From positions 16,214,468-16,278,467 of the forward strand of contig CM046847.1 in NCBI GenBank assembly GCA_025618425.1: 64,000 bases of DNA, given 5' to 3'. The notes beneath the pieces were generated by a model. The model was given only the letters and a program-made list of their open reading frames with translations, did not search any database and was not told the origin of the DNA. A program made the translations under genes and the position numbers. This DNA is from Heliocidaris tuberculata (Eukaryota; Echinodermata; Echinoidea; Camarodonta; Echinometridae). Shown piece after piece: positions 1 to 12,334 of this stretch. Each line of letters begins with the position of its first letter. The stretch's first letter is position 1.

Positions 1-413
1 ATAATAACTATTTATTGAATAGTTTTAGGAATGCTGAAATAAACAACGAACCAAAGAGTTAATATGATCCATCGATGATGTGTTTTAAATGTTAATCTAC
101 AACTCGTCTTAAAGCGTCTTTCCGATCTTATTGTCAATTGAAAACCTAAAATGCTGTCGAGCTAAAATTTCGTCACTTGAATATTCTGATTTATTAAGGA
201 TTATCATTTCAATTAGATGATTTTACGCCAGGTTCTTATATTTTTCAAAAAATAATTTTATTTTTTCTTCTTACGCCCTCTACGATTTGTGTACTCGCAT
301 TATGTAATTTGTTTTTTGTTTGTTTGTTGTTGTTGGCTTTATTCAGGGGGAGGGGAGTCTCCAAAGCGACACATATTTTCATTGTTTTCAAAACAGATTG
401 TAATGTTCAACCT
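1..413. other. AT-rich sequence, no gene seen
   Basis: No coding or structured feature recognised apart from T-rich runs. Confidence 0.5.
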
Positions 414-545
414 GGGCCCCGTCTTATAAAGAGCTGCGAATGATCCGAATCGATCGCCCCTTAGAAATAATCGCATTAGGGATTACTTCTAATTTCAATT
501 TCCGATCGATTCGAATCAATCGCAACTCTTTATAAGACGGGGCCC
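414..545. mobile_element. Small foldback MITE ending in GGGCCCCGTCTTATAAAGAG
   Basis: The first about 50 bases (GGGCCCCGTCTTATAAAGAG...CGAATCGATCG) are the reverse complement of the last 50 with few changes, so the 132 bp can fold into one hairpin. A degenerate relative sits at 6552-6617. Confidence 0.8.
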
Positions 546-2440
546 TAGTCTTACCTTTTCCATTTCATTCCATTCATTAGTAAATGGGCAATTATGGGGT
601 GATGACTGAGCATTAATCTTTTAATTTGTTTATGAGATTCAACGTAATTCTGTTATTTTACATAAAAATGATGACTATACATTATATTGTGGAATTTGGT
701 CAAGAAAAACTTATGATTCATAATAGTTTTAACAAGATCAAATTTTTTGTATATAAATATGTGGTGGAAGTATATCGAACACGTCAATGATCCAACGAAA
801 GAAAAAAACCCAAATATGCAGACGTAACAAAATCTATTTTATGTATGACCTTAAATCTTTGGATTTAGCATTGTATTGTTTATTTGGGGGATACATAATA
901 TTGGATCTCCAGGGGTGTCAATGTACCAGACATGAGCACTATACACGAACCCATTAATATTCTTATCCAAAACTGATAATAATTTCAAGTTTATATAAGA
1001 GAAGATGCTTTGAAAAGATACTATCTTTAATATAGGTTTACGACAAAAAATTTAGTTCTGCGTCGTCAATACATCTTACATACAATAACAAAACAATGTC
1101 GAACGTTCTTTTATTTAAAAAAAAAGGTACAATAGGTCTGATATCCATGGAATTGTCTATGGTCGTTCTTTCATATAGGGTCTAATGGGCAGTTATTTGT
1201 TTGAGAGAATGTTTATAGGTCTTTGGTATAAAATATGGAAGAAAAGGAAAATTTAGTCCGAAGCCTAATCATTTTTTTTGGTTTAAATCAACTAAGGTTT
1301 AAACAAGAGATAATTCAAAGGCACTTTGAACTTGTTGCTATCTGTGTAACATACCAAGATCAATACACATTGACCCCAGATGATTCAGACTCCTGCATAA
1401 GAAATTTGATTTATCATTAGATCATTTCCATGTACTTACATGACTAATGTAAATAATAGAAACAGGGATGATAGCATACTTTCAAAAGCATGCAAGTTGA
1501 AGACATAGACCCCATTCCCATTTGACAAAAGGGACACTTTACGGGATATTAGGTAGAAGTGGTGGTGGTGGGGGGGGGGGGGGCATTTACGAAAACCTGG
1601 TGGAAAATCAATATCATTTTCTTCGCTGTGGATTGTCAACTTTTCAACATGAGTTTGAAAGATGGAAATCATTATTCTCTTCGTACACACTACCTGGTTA
1701 TGATCAACTGTTCGGGAACTAGCAACACTTTTGTATAAGAATTTTTATCTGTCTGTCACTAGAGCGTTATGTGTTTAATAATGGCCATTTAAGTTTTGGT
1801 TTAATCCTATTCTGCACAGCCTTAGGTGAAAGCGCATCAATTTTGTAATGTCATGGACGATATGATAAGGGCACGTCACATGAGGAAAAGGCAATTTTAA
1901 TTTAGAATTACTTTCACGAGAGTTGCAGCTGTTTACTTTAAAGGGATTTTTTTCTTTCCTTTGGGAAACAAAATTTTGGAGATGCCAGCTGCCACATCCT
2001 CTTAATTTTGCCGTTGATGCACGAACACAGATCGGCAACATCCTAAAACAATGTTGATCTGTGATAACGGGTAGCAAACCGAGTCAGAAAATGACGGGAA
2101 CATGGATGGAATTAGGACTTTCCAAAATACCTAGTAGATATTTAACGATGATATGGTATGGTGAGAGTCGAGTCTGTAAATATAAAAATATATATTTCTA
2201 ACTGTTTTGAATGTCAAACAGAATATTTGTAATTCTTGTTATTTAATTTCAAAGTCTGAACGCAAAGAGAAATGCCGCACTAACTCTCAGAAATTAAATG
2301 AAATTCACACATTGAGGCGTGCAATGCAATGATAAATATAATGTCAACAACAAAAACAAAAATATTATCATAATGATAAATGATAATAATAATAATAACA
2401 AGTATAATAATGATATAACATTTAGAGTCTACAGGACTTT
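546..2440. other. AT-rich sequence, no gene seen
   Basis: Contains a G-run with GGT units near 1560-1583; open frames here are short and lack coding character. Confidence 0.45.
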
Positions 2441-2477
2441 CTATAGCAACTGCAGTGGTACTACGAGCACTGCTAAA

Positions 2478-2640
2478 GTTGTACAGTTGTAGTAGTAAAA
2501 GTAGTAGTAGTAGTAGTTCTAGTGGGAGTAGTAGTAGTAGTAGTAGTAGTAGGAGTAGTAGTAGTAGCGGTAGTTTAGAAGTAGTAGAGGTAGTAGTAGT
2601 ATCATGTAGTAGCAATAGTAGTAGTATAGCAGTAGAAGTA

Positions 2641-2697
<57 letters not shown>

Positions 2698-3170
2698 TAT
2701 CAATCTACATTTGTCACACTTGACCCAGGTAAGGTAAATGGGTACCTGGCAATGTTAAAGCGCCATAAGTGCAGCCGTGCTAAACTGTGGAGTGCCAGGA
2801 ATGTGCGTTAGAGTTGGAAAAAACCTCACTATTATCATCATTATTAGTATTATTATGTTTCTTCTTCTTCTTCTTCTTCTTCTTCTTCTTCTTCTTCTTC
2901 TTCTTGTTATTATTATTACTATTATTATCATTATTATTATCATTATTATTATTATTATTATTATAGCCGCAGCAGCAGTAGTAGCAGTGGTAGTAGTAGT
3001 ATAGTAGTAGTAGCAGCAGCATTAGTAGTAGTTTCAGTAGTATAGAAGCTGCAGTAGTAGTAGTAGTAGTAGTGGTAGTAGTAGTAGAAGTAACAATAGT
3101 AGTAGTAGTAGCAGTAGTAGTAGTAGTAGTAGTAGTACTAGTAGCAGTAGCAGTAGTAGTAGTGTTGTAG
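2478..3170. repeat. Trinucleotide repeat cluster (AGT/GTA, TTC, ATT)
   Basis: Imperfect (GTA)n at 2478-2700 and 3000-3165 flank a (TTC)n run at about 2858-2905 and (ATT)n at 2906-2965. The long poly-Ser, poly-Val and poly-Ile open frames here are by-products of the repeats. Confidence 0.95.
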
Positions 3171-3713
3171 CTCTGCTTCTACTAAAAAAAAACGGCAGTA
3201 GTAGCAATACCGAATATTATTTTGTAGGGTGATGCTGTACTTTTACTCGAAGTAGAACTTGATTCGCCACTTTAAACCACACACCAAAAACCGTTCTTTT
3301 TTTTTTTATAAATGTCAGGACACCCCAACTTTATGTACACAATACTGGAACACGCACTACAACACAATTTCCTTGCATCCTTGGTTATGGAATGTCTTTG
3401 CTCTATTCATGCAAGGACAGGTCATGACCCCACTGTTTTTTTCATGCAGGGTTGCTTTTCACATAATCCTTAACCACACATTCCAAGGAGTCCGGTGATA
3501 CCTCCTTGACCATAGCCACACCCCCCCCCCCCCCTCCCCATTCATAAAGCGAAAAGAAGACGAATGAAAAATAAAAGAGGAAGAGAATATGAGAAAGAAA
3601 GAAATGGATCCAGGACAATGAATTTACCAAGAAGACGAAAGAAACCCCTAATCGTGGCCATGTGCCATTTAGGTCGGTACCCCCTCCCCCAAGATGAAAA
3701 CGCCCCTCAATTA

Positions 3714-3903
3714 CAGTCAAACCTGCTTTAGCGACCACCTGTATAGAAAGACCACCTGTCTATAAAGACGACAATTTTTGTTTTCCTTGAACAGCATTTC
3801 CCATTGAAACATGTATTAAAGGAACCTGTCCATAAAGACCATCTGCTCATAAAGACCATTTTTCTTCTCTCCCTTGAGTGGTCTTTATAGACAGGTTTCA
3901 CTG
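3714..3903. mobile_element. Tc1/mariner-like MITE with TA target duplication
   Basis: Begins CAGTCAAACCTG and ends CAGGTTTCACTG, flanked by TA on both sides (3712-3713, 3904-3905). Inner sequence has several TATAAAGACCA-type inverted units. The CAGT end and TA duplication fit the Tc1/mariner group (known); no transposase is present. Confidence 0.8.
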
Positions 3904-4911
3904 TACTTGGCTCATAGTACCCCAGTATCCAATTTCAGCTAAAATCATTATGGAGTGAAATATCAACACCTCAAACTTCATCCATGTGAGAACTGCTCTT
4001 CTTTTTCTTGAATACTGATTTGCCTACTTGCATCGTTATTTTGTTTTTGTTTTTGTTTTTGTTTGTTTGTTTTTTTTTTATTTTTTTATTTCGTTGAAAG
4101 GACATATTTAAAAGAAATAATAATAGCAAGGGAGATGGGAAAGATGAGAAGCGGAAAATTCCATATAGTTAAACCGGCATTCATATATATTTTCTGACTG
4201 TTCGAATGTATATACATTTCAGTTAAAATCATTAGAGTTAAATGAACACCTTAAATTTTTTTCTATGTGAAAACTGCTGTTTTTTCTTGAATAGTATTTC
4301 CCCCTTCTTCTTAAGGACATCACTAACAAAAATAGATCAATTATAGTAGTCGAAAATAGGGAAATGGTTAGAGATAGTTAGACTAAGGACCTGGTTACAG
4401 TCAAAATACGTTTTTCTGCCACAATTATAGATCGAGTGTTCATAGGGACCTGATCATGAATCTCTCAAGTCGACGAATATGGTTTATCATGTTTACAGGC
4501 CCTGCCCATGGATAATCAGATCGTTTACACTAAGTAAGTTCCCTGCATGTACCAAGAAGTTCTGTGAAAACTCATTCATTTATTTATTTCATTTTCAAAT
4601 TTATATTTTATATATTACAATTTATATTTTATATATTACAATTTATACATTCAGTAACATAAAAGTCATGCATGTATGAAACATATTATATAGTCCAGTA
4701 CAAGAATTTGAAGGAACCAGCAGAGCAGAGGCCATTGGCCTTTCAAAGGCCTTTCAAACTCGTTGGCATGGGAATATCCTCTTTGACGAGGCAATATATG
4801 CGGTCTGTGCACCTGTTGTGAAGTGTAACGCATCATATATTTTCCGTCTGCGGTAACCATTTACTTTCACCAGAGAAATATAACCATGTAGCTTCATGAT
4901 ATAACTAAGGC

Positions 4912-5294
4912 CAGGGAAATGTAACTTAGACATTTCCCTGCTTTCACATTGCAATTTATACATGTTTGCATTACTATGTATTTTTTTAATGTGAAATAGC
5001 CATCTTTTTAAATTCTCTTCGGATTCATACATCATGATCAAATAATGATCATTTATCTTTACTTAAAATTCGATAGTATTTATAGATCGAAACAAGAAAG
5101 AAATCCTCAGATATGTTTATAACTTTATATGTAAACTATTATATACATAAATAGGCCTTTGATATAAAGTTTTAAAAAAGAAGAGACTCGTAACGTATCA
5201 AGGACAATATAAGTTCCAGTTTATTTCAACACTTTCAGGAACAAGAAGGGTATAATGAGGCTCTCTACAAAATGTACATGTATGTGTGCGCGTT

Positions 5295-5346
<52 letters not shown>

Positions 5347-5584
5347 AATAATATAATGTATATGGTTCCATGACATATGTCCCTGTGACCAGGGAAGTAT
5401 ACACTTCCCTGATGTGACAATTGCTCCGGTCTAACTTTGCCATGTTAATCCGAAACCTAACCCTAACCCTATAATCCCAACCCTAATCTTCAGATTGTCT
5501 AGCTTACCAAAAAAGCAAACAAACAAATCATGACCTTCACCTTAACCGTTGACCTTTCGAGATACCGACGAAGGAGCGAATACT

Positions 5585-5639
<55 letters not shown>

Positions 5640-6256
5640 ATAGGCCTCTAGGCCTCTGGCAATTTTCAATGGTAATAAAATAAAACTGAAAGACTTTCGA
5701 ACGGGCAGTTCTTGTAAACGAAGGGGGCACTTAGATCTGAAGTAAAAGGTACATATTCCTGTGTAAAATGGGAGCTTCTGGATATCATATGATGATTTGC
5801 CCAGGGCGCAAGAATACCTAGATGCGCCACTGTTAAGCAGAGGTTGGACAGAACGGTTTCACTATGCAGCAATTAATTTAACGTTGCAAATGCATGTTTA
5901 CACTATTTGGATTTGGATTTGGATTTGGATTTGGTTGTGTGCACTTGGAGAGCAAAATAATTACTTTGTTTCATTTTTCTTTATTGTAAAACGCCTTGAG
6001 CATGGTTTTATGGAAAGGCGCTATATAAATACCAACATGTATGTATGTATGTATGTATGTAGACCAGGAGTCCCGTTCCGAAGGAATCTGATATCTAATT
6101 CGGGACAGGCTCATACCAGGGAAGTGTAACTAGACTCAAACTTCCCTGCTCATACCAAACTTCCCTGGTTATACCATGGACCAGGGAAGTGTACTTTCCT
6201 GCACTGCTACATGGACCTAACAACGAATGCTCATACTAGCTATAGGGAAGTCCCTG
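4912..6256. repeat. Cluster of short CCAGGGAAGT...CTTCCCTG hairpins
   Basis: Hairpins at 4912-4941, 5389-5411, 6117-6148, 6180-6201 and a reduced one at 6243-6256. Each has CCAGGGAA on one side and TTCCCTG on the other with a 4-14 base spacer. Confidence 0.7.
5930..6060 (+). mobile_element. CR1-like LINE 3' tail fragment with ATGT repeats
   Basis: The stretch from GGTTGTGTGCACTTGGAGAG through GGAAAGGCGCTATATAAATA to (ATGT)n nearly repeats 58200-58292 plus 63443-63480. It is preceded by an ATTTGG hexamer run. No coding part remains. Confidence 0.75.
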
Positions 6257-6551
6257 CTCATACAATGCTGCCACATGTCAATCATTTTGTGTGGGACACA
6301 TTAATCTAACGCTTTGATATTGTAATTTACAAGTTTATTGAATTTCCTGTTCAGTGTCTTACTTTTGTCCTTCTCTACCATGCATTTTAAAAAGTATGTA
6401 GTATAATATTATTTTGTATGATCTGCTGTATCGATGTGCAGTGGCGTATCTAGAGATAATGGGGTCCGGAACAAAAAATGAAATTGCCCCGACCGCACCC
6501 CGCCCCTTCCCTCCGTGCCAGGAAACATTAGCTCAAAATACAGAACATCTA

Positions 6552-6617
6552 GGCCCAGTTCTATAAAGATTTGCGGTCAATTTGAATTAATTCAAACTCT
6601 TTATAAGATGAAGCCCC
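6552..6617. repeat. Degenerate copy of the GGCCC...TATAAAGA foldback
   Basis: GGCCCAGTTCTATAAAGA on the left mirrors TCTTTATAAGATGAAGCCCC on the right, as in the better copy at 414-545. Confidence 0.55.
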
Positions 6618-8612
6618 AGATGAACTCTAAACCCATTTTTTATTTGAAAATGACACTACCTGAAACATCATTTTCAGTGCACCTGTCCGTGCTTGGTAAA
6701 AAAAAAGTGTATACAACTACAAGTGAGAGGGCAAAGGGGATTTTTCTCCTTGCATTTTCAGTACTCAAAGATGCAATTTCTTATCATTTGTACCCCTATG
6801 CAAAATTATCAAGAAACCACAGCATACATTCGAGAACTATTTTTTTTTCGAATATGAAGTAAGGAAATCGAAAGTTAGAATTTTCTCTCGAAAGTTGCAG
6901 CTTGCGTATTTCATGCTCTTATCTTTGGGGCGCAAAATTTAAAACGAACTCGATGAAACTAATATGCTGGGAAAAGGGAATTAACATCGAACCTTTTAAA
7001 AACTCCATATAACTTATATCCATTCATAATATTACCTAATCGGTCGTGATTTATTTATTTATTCATTTATTTGTTTTTATTGCATTTTAAACACGTCCAG
7101 TTTTATTCGTTTTACCTCTGTACCAGGGTGCATAAATCTCAAAGACGATAACATGTATTTTCTGATTTTTTTCCCCTTTGATATCCAAACAAAGAAAAGG
7201 GCATTAACTGGACTTTAAAAATAGTTAATCTGTACTCGCATAAAATGACAAAATGGGAAGAAAATGCCAGTGCAAGTTTAAGAGTTAATGATGTTGAAAG
7301 AGTTATCAAAGTATATATTCTGGTCCCTTCTCCAAAGTTTATTTTCAGATATAAAAGTAACCCTTTTCAGTCAATAGAGTCCATAAGCTGCATCAACATT
7401 CGGAGAAAATCATTTTTTACGTTGTAATAATACACCGTAAAGCTCTCAAAACACCATGAAGATAAACAGGTCTGAAGTAAGACTACATCAAACTTTTTTG
7501 TTCCCACGAACCAAAGGCATGTTCAAGAACCAAGAAACTAGGGGAAAACAGGGTTGAATCAGTAATGCTCGTATTTTAGAATTGTATATTTCGTTATCTC
7601 GTTTCAAAATAAATGCTCTTCTCAGAATGTTGGTGCAATGGACAACTGTAACATGCCCCTTTCGCATATACCTAAAACAAACAAACACACAAACACACAC
7701 ACACTCACACTCACTGCTTAAAATAGTGTACATAATTGAAGAATGAGATTTTTGAAGAATGAAATGAATTTGGGTTGCATCACAATTCATTTCATTTTGT
7801 CATTTGGTATTTTTATTACATCAATTGTCTTTTGTATAATACAAATAATAAGCAAAATTAACAGTAATATTAACAGTTACATGGAAAATATAAGCTAACA
7901 ATTTGAGTTGACACTCCTTCATCTCTTTTTCATAGGAGCGAGCTTGACAATGAATATGACTCTGGTGCCAGAAATTCCCTACATCGCACTTACAAATTTT
8001 TATTTTACATCATTAACCGGACCGGTCAATTCTGCTGGTGACATTATATTTGTCAATTCCGCTTTTCATACAAAATTTCCTTTTCTTAATTTTTCTTTCC
8101 GAGGATATTGCTATATATAGAGCATCTACACATGCGCATATCAAACTTGAGTTTGGGACTTCAGTAAATCTACACACCATACTCTTATGAAAGACCCCTT
8201 TATTCTCTGTGTTCGAGATGCGATAGATGTTAGGCTACAACATCATATCTGTTCTTATTTTATTAACATCAAAAGAATAATTTTGTTTAGTCCAATGGAA
8301 ATGCTGCAACAAAGTAATGTATCAAATAATTTATCTATTGAAATGAAAACGAGTTTGTTAGAAAACCAAATTTAACAATAACATAATGACGAAAAGATGC
8401 TAGCTTGTTGTGGAAAATAGGATGTCTCCTCTGGAGAAAGGAATGGTTTGGTGTAAGGCGGTAGCGTGAGCATGCTGCCTTCCAAGGAGGTGGGATAGAG
8501 GGTGCGTGAGGGTTGTACACATTAGACATGTTAGAACCCTGTCGTACCAAGGAGTTACTCACGCTAACTAGTCCACTGCCTGGACTGTCTCCGTGTATCG
8601 CGCGATCGCGAT

Positions 8613-9602
8613 CCTATTAGTCTAGTCGGAAAGAGGGGTTCCCGTGCACCATCGAGATACATTTTTTAAACCAACTATTTTACAACGCCTGAAGTGTCTA
8701 GTTAATGAATTTTGATGTTCCCATTGCCAAATCGTGCCACATGGGGTTTAAAATCGGCCATTTCGGCAGCCATCTTGAATTTTTGATGAAATTCCATAAT
8801 TAGCATCTTTTGAATTATATATCATGCATGAATAAAATTAATTAAAGAGCTTTTTTGAGTAGTAATATGACGGTGAATCGATTCAGAGAGTTATTTTTAA
8901 CACGATAAAAACTACTTTCGAAAAATAAACTCAAGGGAAATTTCAAAGGCCTATTGTACTGCCCATAGAAATCTTGTTCGGATTACGTAATACGCCATTG
9001 TAATGTTCGCACATTTCTAAAGGTGATAGACAGGGCTATTGAAATTGTCTTGAGTTTATTTTTCGAAAGTAGTTTTTATCGTGTTTTTGTGATTTGAGTA
9101 ACCTGGATTCCACAAAACATCAAAAAGTGTGAAAAAAGTGATAAAATTTGCCCCCCAAAAATCATGCATCTTAACGTCATCTTGTTTTTCAACTAGTAAA
9201 AACAATGATAACCTGCAAATTTTGATTAATATATGTTGAGATGGATCTAATCATGATTTTCATGCATAAATTTACACAAAGTCATATACCTTTAAAATGC
9301 ACCAGTATGGTCAGCTTCATGACACATCTCAGATTAGGAAATACATGCGTTTTTCATGCAAAATCGAGGCCCACTGGCTATTGTGTGCGAAACCCCATAG
9401 ACTTCTGTGTGTTAGAAGCGGTAAAGTTGAGACGCTTTCACCAGCATGTTTGGTAAGAGTATACGTTGAGTTATGGGCATAAATGCATAAAATTAAATTG
9501 ATATTTATAGTGCACATTGAGTACTTTGTAGTGCTTGATGGGTTATACTCAAAGACAGTAAAACTAATCGTTTGAGACCAAATCAAACATAGATACACAT
9601 TT
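8613..9602. mobile_element. Left arm of a foldback-type long inverted repeat
   Basis: Reverse-complement match to 12335-13627, starting at CTAGTCGGAAAG and running to ATAGATACACATT. About 800 bp once later insertions are removed. Echinoid TU foldback elements have long arms of similar size (known); membership is not shown. Confidence 0.82.
8901..9083. mobile_element. 183-bp MITE inserted in the left arm
   Basis: Perfect or near-perfect 35-bp ends (CACGATAAAAACTACTTTCG...). The other arm lacks it (13345-13375 reads straight through), which gives the empty site; T-run flanks suggest a 5-bp TTTTT duplication. Confidence 0.82.
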
Positions 9603-10457
9603 CAGTGGATTAGGGTAACAATTCTGTGCTTGTCTTGACGGTTCGTCTATCTGTTTCTCCCGTCGTGAGCTTCTCAAACATGAAGTTAATGACATTTTTA
9701 GTTGGAAAAGTGCTTTTTCCTTATATTTTGTTTTAGAAATATATACATTATGCCATATTGCTTTAGAATAGAGAGTTAACAATTTTGAAGATGATAATAT
9801 ATTTTCAATTTAAAGATCTTATCCCACAATACTTAACAATGACAGCAATTTTACTACCCATTTTAGTAATTGAGGAGTGTTCCATGGGGTTTGATAATAA
9901 AGATCTTTCAATTATATATTATGACATTTTGAATTTTATTTTACTGGAATGATTCGATGAAATCATTTCATAGCATATATAGTTTTGGAGTGATGGAGGT
10001 GCTTATCTCAAAATTAACTAAGATGTCAGGTTAGAGACAAGACACAGGGAAAGAAGATCCAGAGACGGAGATAGTTAGAGAAAAGGAGAAAACAAGAGGA
10101 GAGGTTTAAAGAGAGGGGGAAGAGAGAGAGAGAGAGTCATATAGAGGGAGGGGGATGAGAAAGACGGAGAGGGGATGCAGAGGCAGGGGAGACAGGGAGA
10201 AAAGAGGGATAAAGGACGTAAGAGGAAGATGGTGACGGAGAAGGGTGGGGGGGGGGGAGAGTAGATGAGGAGAGAGAACAGAAGAGAAGGCGAGGCAAGG
10301 TAAGACAGGGAAGAAAGGAGAGAAGGGGGATGATTGAGAGCAAAAGACAGACAGACAGACAGAGTCAGAGAGAGAAACAGACAGACAAACTGAGAGACGG
10401 GTAGGGAAGAGGGAGATGAAATGGGTCAAGGGAGTGGGTGGTAAGATGAGAGAGGGA

Positions 10458-10492
<35 letters not shown>

Positions 10493-12334
10493 CGGGCTGA
10501 GGGGGAAGGATCAAATTAGTGATGGAGAGAGGGGCAAGGGGATAGTTAGTGAAAATGGAGACAGAACAGATTATTGATATGAAAGGGAGAGAAATAGAGT
10601 GAGGGAGAGATGGAGAGACACAGGCATGACAGGGAGGAAATAAGAGGTGGGGATGGACAGAGAGAGAGAGAGAGAAAGAGACAGGCATGCAAAGAGAGAG
10701 AGAGGGGAGGGGGGTAGACAGACATACCAACAGCCAAGAAGGGAAGGTGGGGAGAAAAGGAAGATGGAACAAGGAAATGGGTGGGAGGTGAGTGAGGGGG
10801 TGAGAGCAGCGATTTAAGAGGAGGGGAAAGAAGTTGGGCAGAAGGAGACAGTGAGAAAATAAGGGAAGGGGAATAGAAAGACAGACAGAGACAGAAAGAA
10901 GTGGGAGAGGAAACAGAAGAGCGATGTAGACAAAGAAGGACAGTCATGACAATGGAGAGAGTGAGAGGGGGCATCGAAGGTTCAGACGGGCATGGTTAAG
11001 AGAGAAGTACAGAGAGTCAGAGAGAGAGAGCGCGCGCTGAGGGGATCGGAAGGAGATGACAAAATATAGACAGAGAAAGAGGATAACAGGAGAGAGACAT
11101 AGAGAGAAACAGAGAGGGAGAGATGGACAAGAAGAAACATGTAGGGTGAAATTAGGGATGGACTTCAGACAGAAACAGAGATGAGGGAAAGATGGTGCAT
11201 GGACAGAAGGACAACAAAATACGAAGGAAGAAGGTGGACTGGAGAGACTTGGAAGATAAATAGAAGAAGTTAGGATAGCTATAACATAAAAGAACAGCAC
11301 GGGAAAGAGAGGGGAGGTGGAGAAAGGGCGATAGAGAGGGAAGGACGAGGGAGAGAGAGGAAAAACAGAAACAGGGAGTGAGAAACAGAGAGAGGGAGAA
11401 TTGAGAAAGGAAAGGGGAGGAAGTGTGAAAGAGACAAGAACAGAGAGAGAGAGAGAGAAAGAGATAGAGAGGTGAGATGTGAGAGGAGAGACGAAGATAC
11501 TGCTAAAGAGGATGATGTCAACAAACTTACGTGAATACGCTTAGTACGAGTAATCACGGTATGCAAGTACTATGACCCCACCGTCATCACAATAAAAAAA
11601 AAATCATCTCTATCAAAGAAATTAATGGGGAAAGAAACATAGGCAGATCATCATTACCAGCATGTTCTAAGCAACAATCAGTAAACAATTTAGTTAAATT
11701 AGAAAATTATAGGGAAATATAATTATTATGAATATCTTCATTGGCGTATAAGGCGGGGAGGGGGAGGGTAATGGACTGCATCACCCCATGAATGTGAAAT
11801 TACCTACAATGGCGCATACACCTTATATTCGGGCAACTGTAACCTCATATTCTGGCAAGGAGTTTTACTTGTAACGAAAATCTGGATCATGTACCATAGG
11901 CTTAACTTTGTGTAACTTTATTTATCCATCTGAAAAAGTACTCAAAATTGGCACTCGGGTATATTTTGTTTGTATCTTTACAAAGTGATACACCTACGTT
12001 TATGAATCATGAAATTGTCCTTTCGACGCATTCCAAAATGACATAATCATTAATGTTCGCTGGTAAATCTGTTCTTCCAGTGTAAATTCTAGGACCCAAA
12101 CTGTCTACCTCTAATTACTAATATCAAGGTGTGTTCGATCGCAAGAATGCATATTTCTATTTTAAACAACGAAATTTTGTTAATCTTAAACCTTTCCGTT
12201 ACGTACAGCATTATTGACACATATCATATAAATTTTAAGCATTAATGTATGTTTGAACCATACGTCTATGGTTTGAACATGCATGAATCTTACCAATCAT
12301 ATTTGGGAGAGGGTTCGAAACGTGCCTTCTCTTG
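9603..12334. repeat. Spacer of the long inverted repeat, with a 1.5 kb polypurine tract
   Basis: From about 10030 to 11510 the plus strand is almost all A and G with GAGA, GACA and GGGA units. The Ser/Pro/Leu-rich minus-strand open frames here come from this bias. The rest is AT-rich with no gene seen. Confidence 0.85.

Larger units (their letters stand above)
3906..8612. other. Repeat-rich sequence without a gene
   Basis: Holds (TA)n runs at about 5309-5342 and 5588-5636, a short CCCTAA-like stretch at 5455-5487, CCAGGGAAGT hairpins, one LINE tail, a hAT-like end at about 6439 (CAGTGGCGTATCTAG) and another at about 5812-5834. No convincing exon. Confidence 0.5.

Noticed and set aside
2280..3022. 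Poly-Ser, poly-Val, poly-Leu and poly-Asn open frames
   Set aside because: Direct translations of trinucleotide microsatellites, with no flanking coding signal.
5455..5487. Telomere from CCCTAA-like units
   Set aside because: Only a few imperfect units inside ordinary sequence; a chance or ancient interstitial stretch.
10106..11566. Series of Ser/Pro/Leu-rich minus-strand open frames
   Set aside because: Complement of the polypurine tract; any frame of such sequence lacks stops.
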